A DNA stretch of 64,000 nt, taken from the NCBI GenBank assembly GCA_964400675.1, contig CAYNVO010000001.1:1-64000 (forward strand). Reading direction: 5' to 3'. The notes under the pieces are model-generated. The model saw only the letters and a list, made by a program, of their open reading frames with translations, did no database searches and was not told the origin of the DNA. The first letter of the stretch is position 1. Every line of letters starts with the position of its first letter. Source of the DNA: 9FT-COMBO-48-23 sp964400675. Its GTDB lineage: Bacteria > Chloroflexota > Dehalococcoidia > GIF9 > UBA5629. Made by a program: the position numbers and the translations under genes. Of the stretch, positions 13,873 to 22,836 are shown piece by piece.

Positions 13873-14845
13873 ACCTGTCCTCTCGTCCATTAGGTAGCTT
13901 TTTTCTTGGCTGTCTTGGGGCTAGGTTGTCCACCGGGCTTGCCGTCATATGGGCTTTCTTAACATCTATATCTGCGAGTTCACAGTATCTTCTAGTCATC
14001 TCAAGGCTGGCATGGCCCAATATCCGCTGTAGACTGAAGACATCGCCGCCGTTTCTAAGAAATGACACCGCTGCTGTGTGCCGAAGGGTATGAGGCGAGC
14101 ATCTTACGCCTGCCAGCCCAGCTTTCCTGCCGTAGTAGGTCATGATTTTGTCCACTCTATCCTTGGTCATTGGTCTACCACCCATGGTTAGGAGTAGCAA
14201 GTCGGAATTCGGCATCGCTGGCTCTGGGCGGTAGCGGCTGATGTAGCGCCAGAGGAGTCGCTGAACATTTTTACCTATTGGGACGAGACGCTCTTTATTG
14301 CCCTTGCCTAAAACTTTGAGCATGCCGTCCTCAAGCCGAAGATTAGAGAGCCGAAGGCTGCACAGCTCTGACACCCTTAGCCCAGTGTCAAGCAAGGTGA
14401 GAATGATGGTGTAGTCCCGGTATCCATCGGCAGTTAAAGTGTCTATAACGTTAAGCAACTGCTGAATCTGAAAATTACTGAAGGCAGGGATGACCTTTCT
14501 CGGTGGCCGGGGAATCTTTACCTGGTCAAAGGGGTTGGTAGCTATAATGTTCTCAGAAACAAGCCATGAGAAGAAGCTCCTGATGCTGCGGAGGTAGCAA
14601 TTGATGGTATGTCCAGTAATGCCCCTATCCTGGACGTGGTTGAAGCGATGGCCAGAGAAGCATCTTTTCTGCTGGAGGTAAAGAATGAAGGCCCTGATCT
14701 CACGGCGACTGATTTGAGTGGCGTCTGTGCTTATTCCTCGCGAGCTGAGAAAGTCGGCAAGATAATTTACGCTATTGGTAACAATGGCTATGGAATTGTG
14801 GCTTTTGCCTTCACTAGCGGCGCAGAGCTGGTAACCGCGGAGCAA
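13865..14845 (-). CDS. XerC/D-type tyrosine recombinase, paralogue B, 5'-shortened
   Basis: This 326-residue recombinase starts at a TTG at 14845 (AGGGG just upstream). Catalytic residues are Arg in TGLRVSEL, Lys in GKGNKER, HTLRH, LGHASLEM and Tyr in RRYCEL, so it should be active. It is about half identical to the recombinase at 11663-12784 over its length. The paralogue has about 40 extra N-terminal residues, and the frame here stays open upstream through the tRNA promoter into the tRNA-Val gene without any ATG. The gene's 5' end therefore seems to have been fused to or truncated at the tRNA operon boundary. Confidence 0.88.
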   Translation of the reverse strand: MLRGYQLCAASEGKSHNSIAIVTNSVNYLADFLSSRGISTDATQISRREIRAFILYLQQKRCFSGHRFNHVQDRGITGHTINCYLRSIRSFFSWLVSENIIATNPFDQVKIPRPPRKVIPAFSNFQIQQLLNVIDTLTADGYRDYTIILTLLDTGLRVSELCSLRLSNLRLEDGMLKVLGKGNKERLVPIGKNVQRLLWRYISRYRPEPAMPNSDLLLLTMGGRPMTKDRVDKIMTYYGRKAGLAGVRCSPHTLRHTAAVSFLRNGGDVFSLQRILGHASLEMTRRYCELADIDVKKAHMTASPVDNLAPRQPRKKLPNGREDRSR

Positions 14846-14890
14846 AGCCCCTATATCGGTGCAAAAATTTGACGAAGCAAGAGGTGTATG

Positions 14891-14919
14891 TTTACAAAGC
14901 TGGCTTTTCGGGCTAAAAT
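14891..14919 (+). promoter_or_regulatory. Promoter of the tRNA operon
   Basis: TTTACA (14891-14896) and TAAAAT (14914-14919) are exactly 17 bases apart, and the first tRNA starts 13 bases after the -10. Spacing and position are ideal for sigma-70 transcription of a stable RNA operon. Confidence 0.8.
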
Positions 14920-14931
14920 AGATACGTTTCA

Positions 14932-15004
14932 GGGCGGTTAGCTCAGTGGTTAGAGCGCTTGCTTCACACGCAAGAGGTCACTGGTTCAAGTCCAGTACTG
15001 CCCA
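14932..15004 (+). tRNA. tRNA-Val (CAC)
   Basis: A 73-base cloverleaf has acceptor GGGCGGT/ACTGCCC, D-arm GCTC/GAGC, anticodon stem CTTGC/GCAAG with loop TTCACAC (anticodon CAC), and T-arm ACTGG/CCAGT. The discriminator is A; CCA is not encoded. It is the first gene of a four-tRNA operon. Confidence 0.95.
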
Positions 15005-15006
15005 GG

Positions 15007-15092
15007 GCCGAAGTGGCGGAATGGCAGACGCGCTACGTTCAGGACGTAGTATCCGTAAGGATGTGTGGGTTCAAATCCCACCTTCGGCACCA
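15007..15092 (+). tRNA. tRNA-Leu (CAG)
   Basis: This is a class II tRNA with long variable arm (TATCCGTAAGGATG). Acceptor GCCGAAG/CTTCGGC, anticodon stem CTACG/CGTAG with loop TTCAGGA (anticodon CAG). CCA is encoded. It starts 2 bases after tRNA-Val. Confidence 0.95.
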
Positions 15093-15093
15093 T

Positions 15094-15169
15094 GCGCCTG
15101 TAGCTCAGCGGATAGAGCGCAGCCCTGCGGAGGCTGAGGTCGTGGGTTCAAATCTCACCAGGCGTACCA
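15094..15169 (+). tRNA. tRNA-Arg (GCG)
   Basis: Acceptor GCGCCTG/CAGGCGT (first pair G-U), D-arm GCTC/GAGC, anticodon stem CAGCC/GGCTG with loop CTGCGGA (anticodon GCG), T-arm GTGGG/CTCAC, CCA encoded. Most bacteria read CGN-Arg with an ACG anticodon edited to ICG. A GCG anticodon avoids the need for that editing. Confidence 0.92.
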
Positions 15170-15174
15170 TATTT

Positions 15175-15250
15175 GGGCGATTAGCTCAGTGGTTAGAGCA
15201 CCTGCTTTACACGCAGGGGGTCAGTGGTTCAAGTCCACTATCGCCCACCA
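15175..15250 (+). tRNA. tRNA-Val (TAC)
   Basis: Acceptor GGGCGAT/ATCGCCC, anticodon stem CCTGC/GCAGG with loop TTTACAC (anticodon TAC), T-arm AGTGG/CCACT, CCA encoded. Together with tRNA-Val(CAC) in the same operon it covers the purine-ending valine codons. Confidence 0.95.
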
Positions 15251-15394
15251 ACTGCTTGCAAAAGTTTACAAAAGGTAGCAATTGTCCAGCGGTTCTTTGA
15301 ATTTGCTCGTGGAATAGGCAACGGCTACATTATAAGTACATGACTAAAGCACTGCAGGTCAGTTATGCGAGTTACTTTTTGGACAGCAGCTGCA

Positions 15395-16390
15395 CTAGAG
15401 TTGCCAAAAGCTGACTAGCTGCTTAAAATCCAGCATGCCGCTTTCAGCGGCATTTTCCACTTCGATTCCAGCTTCTACTGCTGCAGCTACAGGATTCAGT
15501 CCACCACGTAAAACCATGCCAACTCGATTCATGCCCACGGCTATCTGACAGATGGGCTCGCTGATATTGCCTAGGGCGAAGACGCCATTTATGCCCGCTT
15601 CTTTAAGCCCCGTGATGGTTTCCTCAACGATTGACCTGGCTGGTGCTGGTATCTCTCTGAAATTAGCCAGTATCTTGCCGTTACCGGTTTTAGCGGCTTC
15701 GCCGACGCTGGTCATTCCAGCACGAATATATTGTTCGGAAGGGTCAAGAGATGTGCCCCCATAGTTGATTATGGCAACGAAACGCCTTGGCTTAGAATCC
15801 CTGATTTCAAGCACTCCACCGAACTTCGATTCCATCGGAACGCCATGCTTTAGCAGTACTCCATTTATAGTCACACCGCAGACTGTTGCCATGCCTATTT
15901 TGCCGTTTGGAATGACTACATCGCCGAGCTTCTGACCTTCGGACGCTGCAGCCACCAACTCGCTTACACATATGCCTGCCTCAAATACAGGTTTCATGGC
16001 TTCAACGGCTCTGGGGAAATCATCCTTGTTGAATAGTGAGGTATTTATGGGAACCTGACCGGTCCGGCTCTCCGGACTAAATGTAGTACGAAATGCCAGT
16101 AGCTCGAGCTTTTCTAGGATAAAACCGATCTGGTCTGGTGCCAGGGCTATTCGCAGTTCCTCAAGCCCTCGAGATGTAATCATCCGCCCATCAATACCCA
16201 GAGGCTGAGTATAACCTCTCTCATCCGTAATCTTCAGATGGTATCTGACTGCTCTCTCGCTCAAGGAAAGCCCGCGCTTCTCAAGCTCCCGAGCGATTGT
16301 GATTGAGCCTAATGGTTCGAAAGACTCGCTCAACACCTTTAGTATTGATAGAATCTTTTTTTCCGTGTCAGAGTTGGCGCTCGATATCAT
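15395..16390 (-). CDS. nrpR: NrpR-type nitrogen regulator, copy 1
   Basis: The 331-residue protein has an N-terminal winged helix (about 8-75; ILKVLSES..PLGS and SERAVRYHLK) followed by one NrpR/DUF128 effector domain. NrpR is best known in methanogenic archaea as a repressor of nitrogen-assimilation genes that is relieved by 2-oxoglutarate. This protein has one effector domain where some archaeal forms have two. A paralogue with the same layout lies at 27119-28123. This copy is last in the supercluster, 125 bases after carB, and has its own TATAAT-like -10 at 16426-16431, so it may be separately transcribed. It probably controls the nitrogen genes upstream; the direct operator has not been identified. 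Confidence 0.85.
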   Translation of the reverse strand: MISSANSDTEKKILSILKVLSESFEPLGSITIARELEKRGLSLSERAVRYHLKITDERGYTQPLGIDGRMITSRGLEELRIALAPDQIGFILEKLELLAFRTTFSPESRTGQVPINTSLFNKDDFPRAVEAMKPVFEAGICVSELVAAASEGQKLGDVVIPNGKIGMATVCGVTINGVLLKHGVPMESKFGGVLEIRDSKPRRFVAIINYGGTSLDPSEQYIRAGMTSVGEAAKTGNGKILANFREIPAPARSIVEETITGLKEAGINGVFALGNISEPICQIAVGMNRVGMVLRGGLNPVAAAVEAGIEVENAAESGMLDFKQLVSFWQL

Positions 16391-16425
16391 TTTTTATATC
16401 ATCGCTTTGTTATAGATTACCATGT

Positions 16426-16431
16426 ATTATA
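16426..16431 (-). promoter_or_regulatory. Candidate -10 for nrpR copy 1
   Basis: On the minus strand TATAAT lies 36-41 bases before the start codon of the regulator gene. The corresponding -35 (TTCTTT at 17 bases) is weak, fitting a regulated or activator-dependent promoter. Confidence 0.4.
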
Positions 16432-16515
16432 CTATCTCCAATGCCAAAAAAGAATAGTTTAGCTTCCCACATGGGTAATATCTAGACGGATTGCTGAGAA
16501 GTTACTTCGACTTAG

Positions 16516-19500
16516 CTAATCGGGTGCAGCCAGATATTCTCGAAGCGGCTTGACACTGTAAATTTGGCTGCCGCTGGCTAGTGCGTTCAGAGCCACGCGG
16601 GCTGTGTCAAGCGATGTAAAACATGGTATTCGCTTTTCAGCAGCAGCACGCCGAATATGAAAACCGTCTCGGAGTGGAACACGACCGCCGGTAATGGTAT
16701 TTACAACCCCATCCACAGAGCCATCACTGATAATGTCAACCACAGTTGGATGACCTTCGCCCAATTTTTTGCCAATCTTTTTTACTTTCATCCCGGCAGA
16801 TTCAATCATGGCTGCTGTACCTTCAGTGGCATAAACCTGGTAGCCAATGGAATAGAAGCCTTCTATGATAGGTAAGGCTTCTGCCTTATTTTGGTCGGCA
16901 ATGCTAAACAAGAGATTGCCTTGAGATGGCAACATAAGACCGGCGGCCAGAAGCGCTTTTATCAGCGCGGCTTCATAGGTGTAGTCAATTCCCATGACTT
17001 CACCGGTCGATTTCATTTCGGGACCGAGATATGTGTCTACACCAACCAGCTTTGACATGGAGAAAACCGGGGCTTTTATGCCTACTAGCTTCTGTCTCTT
17101 CCACAAGCCTGTAGTGTAGCCCTGCTCTTCAAGGCTCATGCCCAGCATTATCTTGGTGGCAATCCGGACCATGGGTACACCGGTTACTTTAGAAATAAAC
17201 GGGATGGTACGACTAGCACGAGGATTAACTTCAAGTACGTAAACTGATGATTCGCTGCCATCACGCATGATTACCAGTTGGACATTCATCAGTCCCTTAA
17301 CCTGGAGCGCCCGCCCAATTCTTATCGTATAATCAACGATGGTGTTCACCTCATTTTGGGAAAGGTTCAGCGCGGGGTAGGCAGCTATCGAATCGCCACT
17401 ATGTACTCCGGCACGCTCAATATGCTCCATGATTCCCGGAATAAGAACATCCCGTCCATCGCTGACAGCATCAACTTCAACTTCTTTGCCTTCAAAATAC
17501 TTATCAATCAATGTAGGATGTTGACTGTCCATTTCCAGAGCCAGGGACATATAACGCACCAATTCCTCTTCATTATGGACAATTTCCATAGCCCTGCCGC
17601 CGAGAACATAACTGGGACGAACCAGCACAGGATAACAGAGTAGCTTCGCCGTGCTGATACTTTCCTGCAAGGAAAAAACACCGGCCCCAGGTGGCTGAGG
17701 TATGCCTAGCTGGTTGAGGAAGTCCTCAAAACGGCGACGGTCCTCAGCAATGTCAATAGCTTCGGAGGTAGAACCAAGTATTTTCATGTTGCTGCGAGCT
17801 AGAGGTTCAGCCAGGTTAATAGCTGTTTGCCCGCCAAACTGGACAATACATGGTGGAACTGGGTCATCTTGGAATGGAAAACTTTCATTTTCGAGTATGT
17901 CCCTCAAACTTTCTTCATCTAAAGCTTCGAAATACAGGCGGTCGCTGGTGTCGAAATCCGTGGAAACGGTTTCTGGATTGGAATTGACCATTATACTCTT
18001 GATACCTGACTCCTGCAGCGCCCAGGCGGAGTGAACAGAACAATAATCAAATTCTATGCCCTGTCCGATTCGGATGGGTCCGCTGCCGATGACTACAGCC
18101 TTTTTGTCTTTCGATGGTTCGGCTTCATTTTCCTTTTCATAGGCGCTGTAGAAATAAGGTGTCTCGGCATCGAATTCAGCGGCACAGGTGTCCACCATCT
18201 TGTATACCGGACATATTTGCCAGTTATGTCTTAGCTGACGCACTTGCTCAGGCAATCTATCAGATAAGGTGCTGATTTGCTCGTCGGAGAAACCGAGCCG
18301 TTTAGCCTGCCACATAAGCTCAGGAGCTAATGGCTCGGAGAGAAGCCGTTTTTCCATCTGGACGACATTCAGTATCTTATAGACGAACCAGGGGTCAATA
18401 CCGGTATGTTGGGCGAGTTGTTCACAGTTTGCCCCGTGCCTGAGTGCTGCTATCACTGCCCACAACCTGAGGTCATTGGGGTGCAAGGGATAAGAATCGA
18501 GGTCTCCATTGCTATTACCCCAACTTCTATCTTCCCAGAGGAGAGATTTTTTCCCAAACTCGAGACATCGGACTGCTTTTTGTAAGGCCGCTTCGAAGCA
18601 ACGGTCAATTGCCATGACTTCGCCTGTAGCCTTCATCTGGCTCCCGGTATTGCGGTCACCCAGAGCGAATTTGTCGAAAGGCCAGCGGGGAATCTTTACC
18701 ACACAGTAGTCCAAAGCCGGCTCAAAAGCTGCCATTGTCTTACCAGTCACCCGATTGGGTATTTCGTCTAACCTTTTGCCTGCAGCTATCTTGGCAGCCA
18801 CCCTGGCAATAGGATAGCCCGTGGCTTTACTGGCGAGGGCTGAACTGCGGCTAACGCGAGGATTTACCTCTATCACATAATATTCACTTACCTTCACACT
18901 TAATTGGTCTGGTGCCCACTTTTTGGCTACCACAGGGCTGGGAGTCAAGGCAAATTGAATATTACAGCCACCCTCAATGCCTAAAGCTCTAATGATTTTC
19001 AGGCTGGCTGACCGCAGCATCTGGTATTCCTTGTCAGTCAGGGTCTGGCTGGGGGCGACGACGATGCTATCACCGGTGTGGACTCCCATCGGGTCGATAT
19101 TCTCCATATTGCAGACAGTTATGCAATTATCGGCAGCATCGCGCATTACCTCATATTCAATCTCCTTCCAGCCAAGAAGACACTTTTCCACCAGCACTTC
19201 GTGGCTCAAGCTAGAAGACAGGCCGCCGGCTACCGTGTTTTCGAGTTCTTCCATAGTGTGAGCAATGCCTCCGCCAGTACCACCTAAGGTATAGGAAGGT
19301 CGAACGATCAATGGTAATCCGATTGATTCAGCTAACTCCTTTGCTTCCTCTATAGAATGTACCGTGGCGCTTTTCGGTACTGGCTCACCAATGTCTAATA
19401 TAAGTTGCTTGAATAGTGACCTCTCCTCTGCCTTTTTGATTGTCTCCAGCGGTGTGCCCAGCAGCTTGACGCTGTATTTATCCAGTATTCCGGCGTCGGC

Positions 19501-19797
19501 AAGTTCAACAGCAAGATTCAAGCCAGTTTGCCCGCCGAGAGTAGGCAATAAGCCATCAGGGCGTTCCCGCTCGATTATGCGGGCTATAACTTCTGCGGTT
19601 AATGGCTCTATATAGACAATGTCGGCGATGCCTTCATCGGTCATTATAGTTGCCGGGTTGGAGTTAACCAGCACTGTGGTTATGCCCTCTTCACGTAACG
19701 ACTTGCATGCCTGCGTGCCGGCATAGTCGAACTCTGCCGCCTGGCCGATAATTATCGGCCCCGAGCCGATGACTAAGACCTTCGAGGTTTTAGTCAT
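16516..19797 (-). CDS. carB: Carbamoyl-phosphate synthase large subunit
   Basis: The protein has 1093 residues with the full family layout: first ATP-grasp half (about 1-400), oligomerisation region, second ATP-grasp half (about 550-935), and a C-terminal MGS-like allosteric domain. The starts VLVIGSGPIIIGQAAEFDYA and VVIGSGPIRIGQGIEFDYCS mark the duplicated halves. It makes carbamoyl phosphate from bicarbonate, ATP and ammonia delivered from CarA, for pyrimidine and arginine synthesis. Start ATG at 19797 overlaps the carA stop as TGATG; a GTG one codon earlier is also possible. The C-terminal domain suggests control by UMP or ornithine as in other bacteria. Confidence 0.98.
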   Translation of the reverse strand: MTKTSKVLVIGSGPIIIGQAAEFDYAGTQACKSLREEGITTVLVNSNPATIMTDEGIADIVYIEPLTAEVIARIIERERPDGLLPTLGGQTGLNLAVELADAGILDKYSVKLLGTPLETIKKAEERSLFKQLILDIGEPVPKSATVHSIEEAKELAESIGLPLIVRPSYTLGGTGGGIAHTMEELENTVAGGLSSSLSHEVLVEKCLLGWKEIEYEVMRDAADNCITVCNMENIDPMGVHTGDSIVVAPSQTLTDKEYQMLRSASLKIIRALGIEGGCNIQFALTPSPVVAKKWAPDQLSVKVSEYYVIEVNPRVSRSSALASKATGYPIARVAAKIAAGKRLDEIPNRVTGKTMAAFEPALDYCVVKIPRWPFDKFALGDRNTGSQMKATGEVMAIDRCFEAALQKAVRCLEFGKKSLLWEDRSWGNSNGDLDSYPLHPNDLRLWAVIAALRHGANCEQLAQHTGIDPWFVYKILNVVQMEKRLLSEPLAPELMWQAKRLGFSDEQISTLSDRLPEQVRQLRHNWQICPVYKMVDTCAAEFDAETPYFYSAYEKENEAEPSKDKKAVVIGSGPIRIGQGIEFDYCSVHSAWALQESGIKSIMVNSNPETVSTDFDTSDRLYFEALDEESLRDILENESFPFQDDPVPPCIVQFGGQTAINLAEPLARSNMKILGSTSEAIDIAEDRRRFEDFLNQLGIPQPPGAGVFSLQESISTAKLLCYPVLVRPSYVLGGRAMEIVHNEEELVRYMSLALEMDSQHPTLIDKYFEGKEVEVDAVSDGRDVLIPGIMEHIERAGVHSGDSIAAYPALNLSQNEVNTIVDYTIRIGRALQVKGLMNVQLVIMRDGSESSVYVLEVNPRASRTIPFISKVTGVPMVRIATKIMLGMSLEEQGYTTGLWKRQKLVGIKAPVFSMSKLVGVDTYLGPEMKSTGEVMGIDYTYEAALIKALLAAGLMLPSQGNLLFSIADQNKAEALPIIEGFYSIGYQVYATEGTAAMIESAGMKVKKIGKKLGEGHPTVVDIISDGSVDGVVNTITGGRVPLRDGFHIRRAAAEKRIPCFTSLDTARVALNALASGSQIYSVKPLREYLAAPD

Positions 19798-20891
19798 CAC
19801 TGCGCTTCCTTCACCATCTGTAGAAAACTGTCAAACAGGTAAACATTATCTTGAGGGCCGGGAGAGCCTTCGGAGTGATACTGTATAGATATTACCGGTA
19901 ACTCTTTATGGCGCAGTCCCTCAACTGTGCCGTCATTCAGATTTATCTGGCTGACCTCAAGCCCATCTTTCAGACTGTCGGCATCCACGGCATAGCCGTG
20001 GTTCTGGGTGGTAATATAGACTCTGCCGCTTGCCAGGTCACGGACTGGATGATTGCCGCCACGGTGACCAAATTTTAACTTGAATGTCCTGGCACCAAAG
20101 GCTGTGCCTATCAGCTGGTGGCCTAAGCAAATGCCCATTACCGGCTTCTGCTGCACAAGTTTCCTGACTGTCTCTGTCATATAGTCGAGGAGAGCTGGGT
20201 CACCGGGCCCGGGAGAGAGGACGATGCCATCCGGCTTTAGTTTCATAATCTCCTCGACTGCCATAGTGCAGGGGACGACAGTTACCAGGCAGCCGAGTTG
20301 GGTCAATATGCGGGCAATATTGTACTTCAGCCCCATGTCGACAATTACTATGTGATATAGGAGGGCAGCATTATCTGAAGTCAAGCCCCACTGATATTTC
20401 TTATCAATAGCGACTTGTTTGACGAAGTCGGTGGAATCATAGCTTGGCAACCCTTTTAGCTCTTGCAGAGCTGCCTCTGGTGTCATCTCAGAGGTCAGGA
20501 TGCCCATCATCACTCCTGCCGAACGAAGACGGCGTGTTAATGCCCGGCTGTCAACCCCACTTATCCCGGGGATTCCATTTGCCTGCAAGAACTCGGACAA
20601 ACTGCCGGCGCTTTGCCAGTGGCTGGGCACAATGCAATGCTCTCTAACAACGAGGCCTCTCACCTGCACTTGCTTGGATTCGAAAAAGGCATCGTTAACT
20701 CCATAATTGCCGATGAGAGGATAGGTAAGAACCAAAATCTGGCCAGCGTAGGAAGGGTCGGTTAGCATCTCCTGGTAGCCGGACATGCTGGTATTAAAAA
20801 TTACTTCGCCGTAGGTAGTGCTTTTAGCACCAAAGGAATAGCCTTCGTAAATCGAGCCGTCTTCCAATGTCAAATAGGCGCGTTTACCCAT
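19797..20891 (-). CDS. carA: Carbamoyl-phosphate synthase small subunit
   Basis: The protein has 364 residues from the ATG at 20891, which follows AAAGGGAAGT; the frame is open 19 codons further but without such a site. The N-terminal CPSase domain begins AYLTLEDGSIYEGYSFG and the C-terminal class I glutamine amidotransferase has the nucleophile Cys in MGICLGHQ plus His and Glu in QYHSEGSPGPQD. It hydrolyses glutamine and channels ammonia to CarB. It follows nadE by 56 bases and overlaps carB, so glutamine-consuming genes are co-transcribed. Confidence 0.98.
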   Translation of the reverse strand: MGKRAYLTLEDGSIYEGYSFGAKSTTYGEVIFNTSMSGYQEMLTDPSYAGQILVLTYPLIGNYGVNDAFFESKQVQVRGLVVREHCIVPSHWQSAGSLSEFLQANGIPGISGVDSRALTRRLRSAGVMMGILTSEMTPEAALQELKGLPSYDSTDFVKQVAIDKKYQWGLTSDNAALLYHIVIVDMGLKYNIARILTQLGCLVTVVPCTMAVEEIMKLKPDGIVLSPGPGDPALLDYMTETVRKLVQQKPVMGICLGHQLIGTAFGARTFKLKFGHRGGNHPVRDLASGRVYITTQNHGYAVDADSLKDGLEVSQINLNDGTVEGLRHKELPVISIQYHSEGSPGPQDNVYLFDSFLQMVKEAQ

Positions 20892-20947
20892 ACTTCCCTT
20901 TGGGCTTTGACATCTATACTCGCTTAATCGTGTCTTTAAATTATACA

Positions 20948-22684
20948 CTAATATCCCCTGAACCGATTCGTAATGGGCAACCTGCGGTCTCTACCGAAGG
21001 CTCTAGGCGTTATCTTAATGCCCGGTGGTGCCTGGCGCCGTTTATATTCGCTGGTGTCAACCAGTCGAGCTGCTTTCTTAACCACCTCTTCTTCGAAGCC
21101 TGCGCTAATAATCTGTTCGGCGCTCTCGTCTTCTTCGACATAGGCTGTCAGAACAGGGTCGAGCAAATCGTATGTCGGTAAACTGTCGATATCTTTCTGC
21201 TCGGGCCTCAGTTCGGCAGACGGCGCTTTATTTATAACACTGGATGGCAATATCTCACGACCGGCTGTTGAATTACGGTATTTAGCGAGCTGGTAAACAA
21301 TGGTCTTGGGAACGTCCTTTATCACGGCAAAACCCCCAGCCATGTCTCCATACAAGGTGGTATAGCCAGTGGCAAATTCACTCTTGTTGCCTGTAGTTAA
21401 AACGAGCCAGCCGAACTTGTTAGATAGAGCCATCAGAATGTTGCCTCTGATACGCGCTTGAATGTTCTCCTCAGTTACGTTGGGCTTGGTATCACGAAAA
21501 TGCTCTTCCAGTGTATCAAGATAGGTCTGGAACACCTTCTCGATAGGAATATTGATATGCTTGATGCCCAAATTACGGGCTAAAAGCTCGGCGTCGGATA
21601 TACTCCCGGAAGAAGAATACCTCGAGGGCATTGATACTCCTATTACGTTGGTTGACCCTAACGCGTCAACAGCGATGGCAGCCACCAGGCTGGAATCAAT
21701 GCCGCCTGATAGCCCCATTACCACTTTTTCAAAGCCGTTCTTTAATATGTAGTCATGAGTTCCCAGTACCAGAGCGTCGTAGACCTCACCGGGGAGACCA
21801 CGCACCTCAGAGTGTCTTTTAGGTAGCGCTGGCTTGGAGGCGGTAGAGGGCGCTTCAGACACCACTATTCTGGCTGTTTGCCAGTGCTGTTCCTGTAACA
21901 GTATTGTCTCTTTTCTCCATCTGGGGTCGTGTAGACGAGTGCGAAAAACGGCTTCCACATCAAGGTCAGTCACTATCAGGTCTTCTTCGAACTGTTTGCC
22001 TCTGGCTATCAGCTCACCTTTTTCGTTCAGTACCATGCTGTTACCATCGAAAACCAGCTCATCTTGTCCGCCCACGAGGTTGGTATAAGCGACGATGGCT
22101 ACGTTGTCTGAAGCACGAGTTCCAAGCATTCTCTCTCTAAAATTGCGTTTACCAGCGTGGTAAGGTGAGGCACTTATGTTTATTATTACTTCTGCTCCAC
22201 CATATGCCTGAGCAGTAGCTGGCCCTGCTTCATACCATATATCCTCGCAGATATTCACGCCCACCCCCACGCCGTATATTACGTACACTGGACATTCCCT
22301 GCCAGCCTGAAAATAGCGATTCTCGTCGAAAACGCCGTAATTTGGCAGGTATATTTTGTGATAAACGTCAATAAGCTTGCCGTCGTTAATAATTGCGGCA
22401 GCGTTGTAAATACCTTCTTTAGCGTCAACGAAACCGACAACAGCTGCGAGTCCAGTGGTTTGCTCGACGATTTTCTCAAGACACCTCAAGTTTTCTTCGA
22501 TAAACTGCGGTTTAAATAGGAGGTCTTCTGGCGGATAGCCGCATATAGCAAGTTCAGGAAAGGTAATAAGGTCCACTCCCAAAGTCTTGGCTTCGGCGAT
22601 GGCGCCTATAATTTTTTGTGTATTGCCGGCAAAATCGCCTACGGTGACATTAATTTGAGACATGCCTATACGCAACTTACGCAT
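20948..22684 (-). CDS. nadE: Glutamine-dependent NAD+ synthetase
   Basis: This 578-residue protein starts at the ATG at 22684, behind GGAGGAAAACAAAC; an upstream in-frame ATG would add 25 residues. The N-terminal nitrilase-type glutaminase domain (about 1-260) contains the Glu in TFPELAICGYPPEDL, a Lys in YHKIYLPNYGVFDE and the Cys in VNICEDIW. The C-terminal synthetase has the P-loop SGGIDSSLVA. It amidates nicotinic-acid adenine dinucleotide to NAD+ using glutamine. Placement between glnA and carAB fits a transcription unit for glutamine-using enzymes. Confidence 0.97.
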   Translation of the reverse strand: MRKLRIGMSQINVTVGDFAGNTQKIIGAIAEAKTLGVDLITFPELAICGYPPEDLLFKPQFIEENLRCLEKIVEQTTGLAAVVGFVDAKEGIYNAAAIINDGKLIDVYHKIYLPNYGVFDENRYFQAGRECPVYVIYGVGVGVNICEDIWYEAGPATAQAYGGAEVIINISASPYHAGKRNFRERMLGTRASDNVAIVAYTNLVGGQDELVFDGNSMVLNEKGELIARGKQFEEDLIVTDLDVEAVFRTRLHDPRWRKETILLQEQHWQTARIVVSEAPSTASKPALPKRHSEVRGLPGEVYDALVLGTHDYILKNGFEKVVMGLSGGIDSSLVAAIAVDALGSTNVIGVSMPSRYSSSGSISDAELLARNLGIKHINIPIEKVFQTYLDTLEEHFRDTKPNVTEENIQARIRGNILMALSNKFGWLVLTTGNKSEFATGYTTLYGDMAGGFAVIKDVPKTIVYQLAKYRNSTAGREILPSSVINKAPSAELRPEQKDIDSLPTYDLLDPVLTAYVEEDESAEQIISAGFEEEVVKKAARLVDTSEYKRRQAPPGIKITPRAFGRDRRLPITNRFRGY

Positions 22685-22836
22685 GTTTGTTTTCCTCCAA
22701 GCTAAACCACGAGCAATTTTGGAAGACGACCAATACACCTCGAGTTGACATGCAACCATTTGAGCCCCGTGTTGCTGTTTGGTTTTGCAACTCGCGGTGT
22801 AAATGCCAAAGGCATAGCCGATAAAGGTTGAATAAT

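Noticed and set aside
14609..14872. Plus-strand frame of 87 codons inside recombinase B
   Set aside because: It is the reverse shadow of the conserved N-terminal part of the recombinase.
14932..15250. tRNA genes as the attachment site of the 5-15 kb element
   Set aside because: The element lies at the 5' end of the tRNA operon, whereas integrases usually target the 3' end; no direct repeat of a tRNA 3' end was found within the window.
14946..15300. Plus-strand frames running through the tRNA operon
   Set aside because: They are translations of the four tRNA genes, which fold well.
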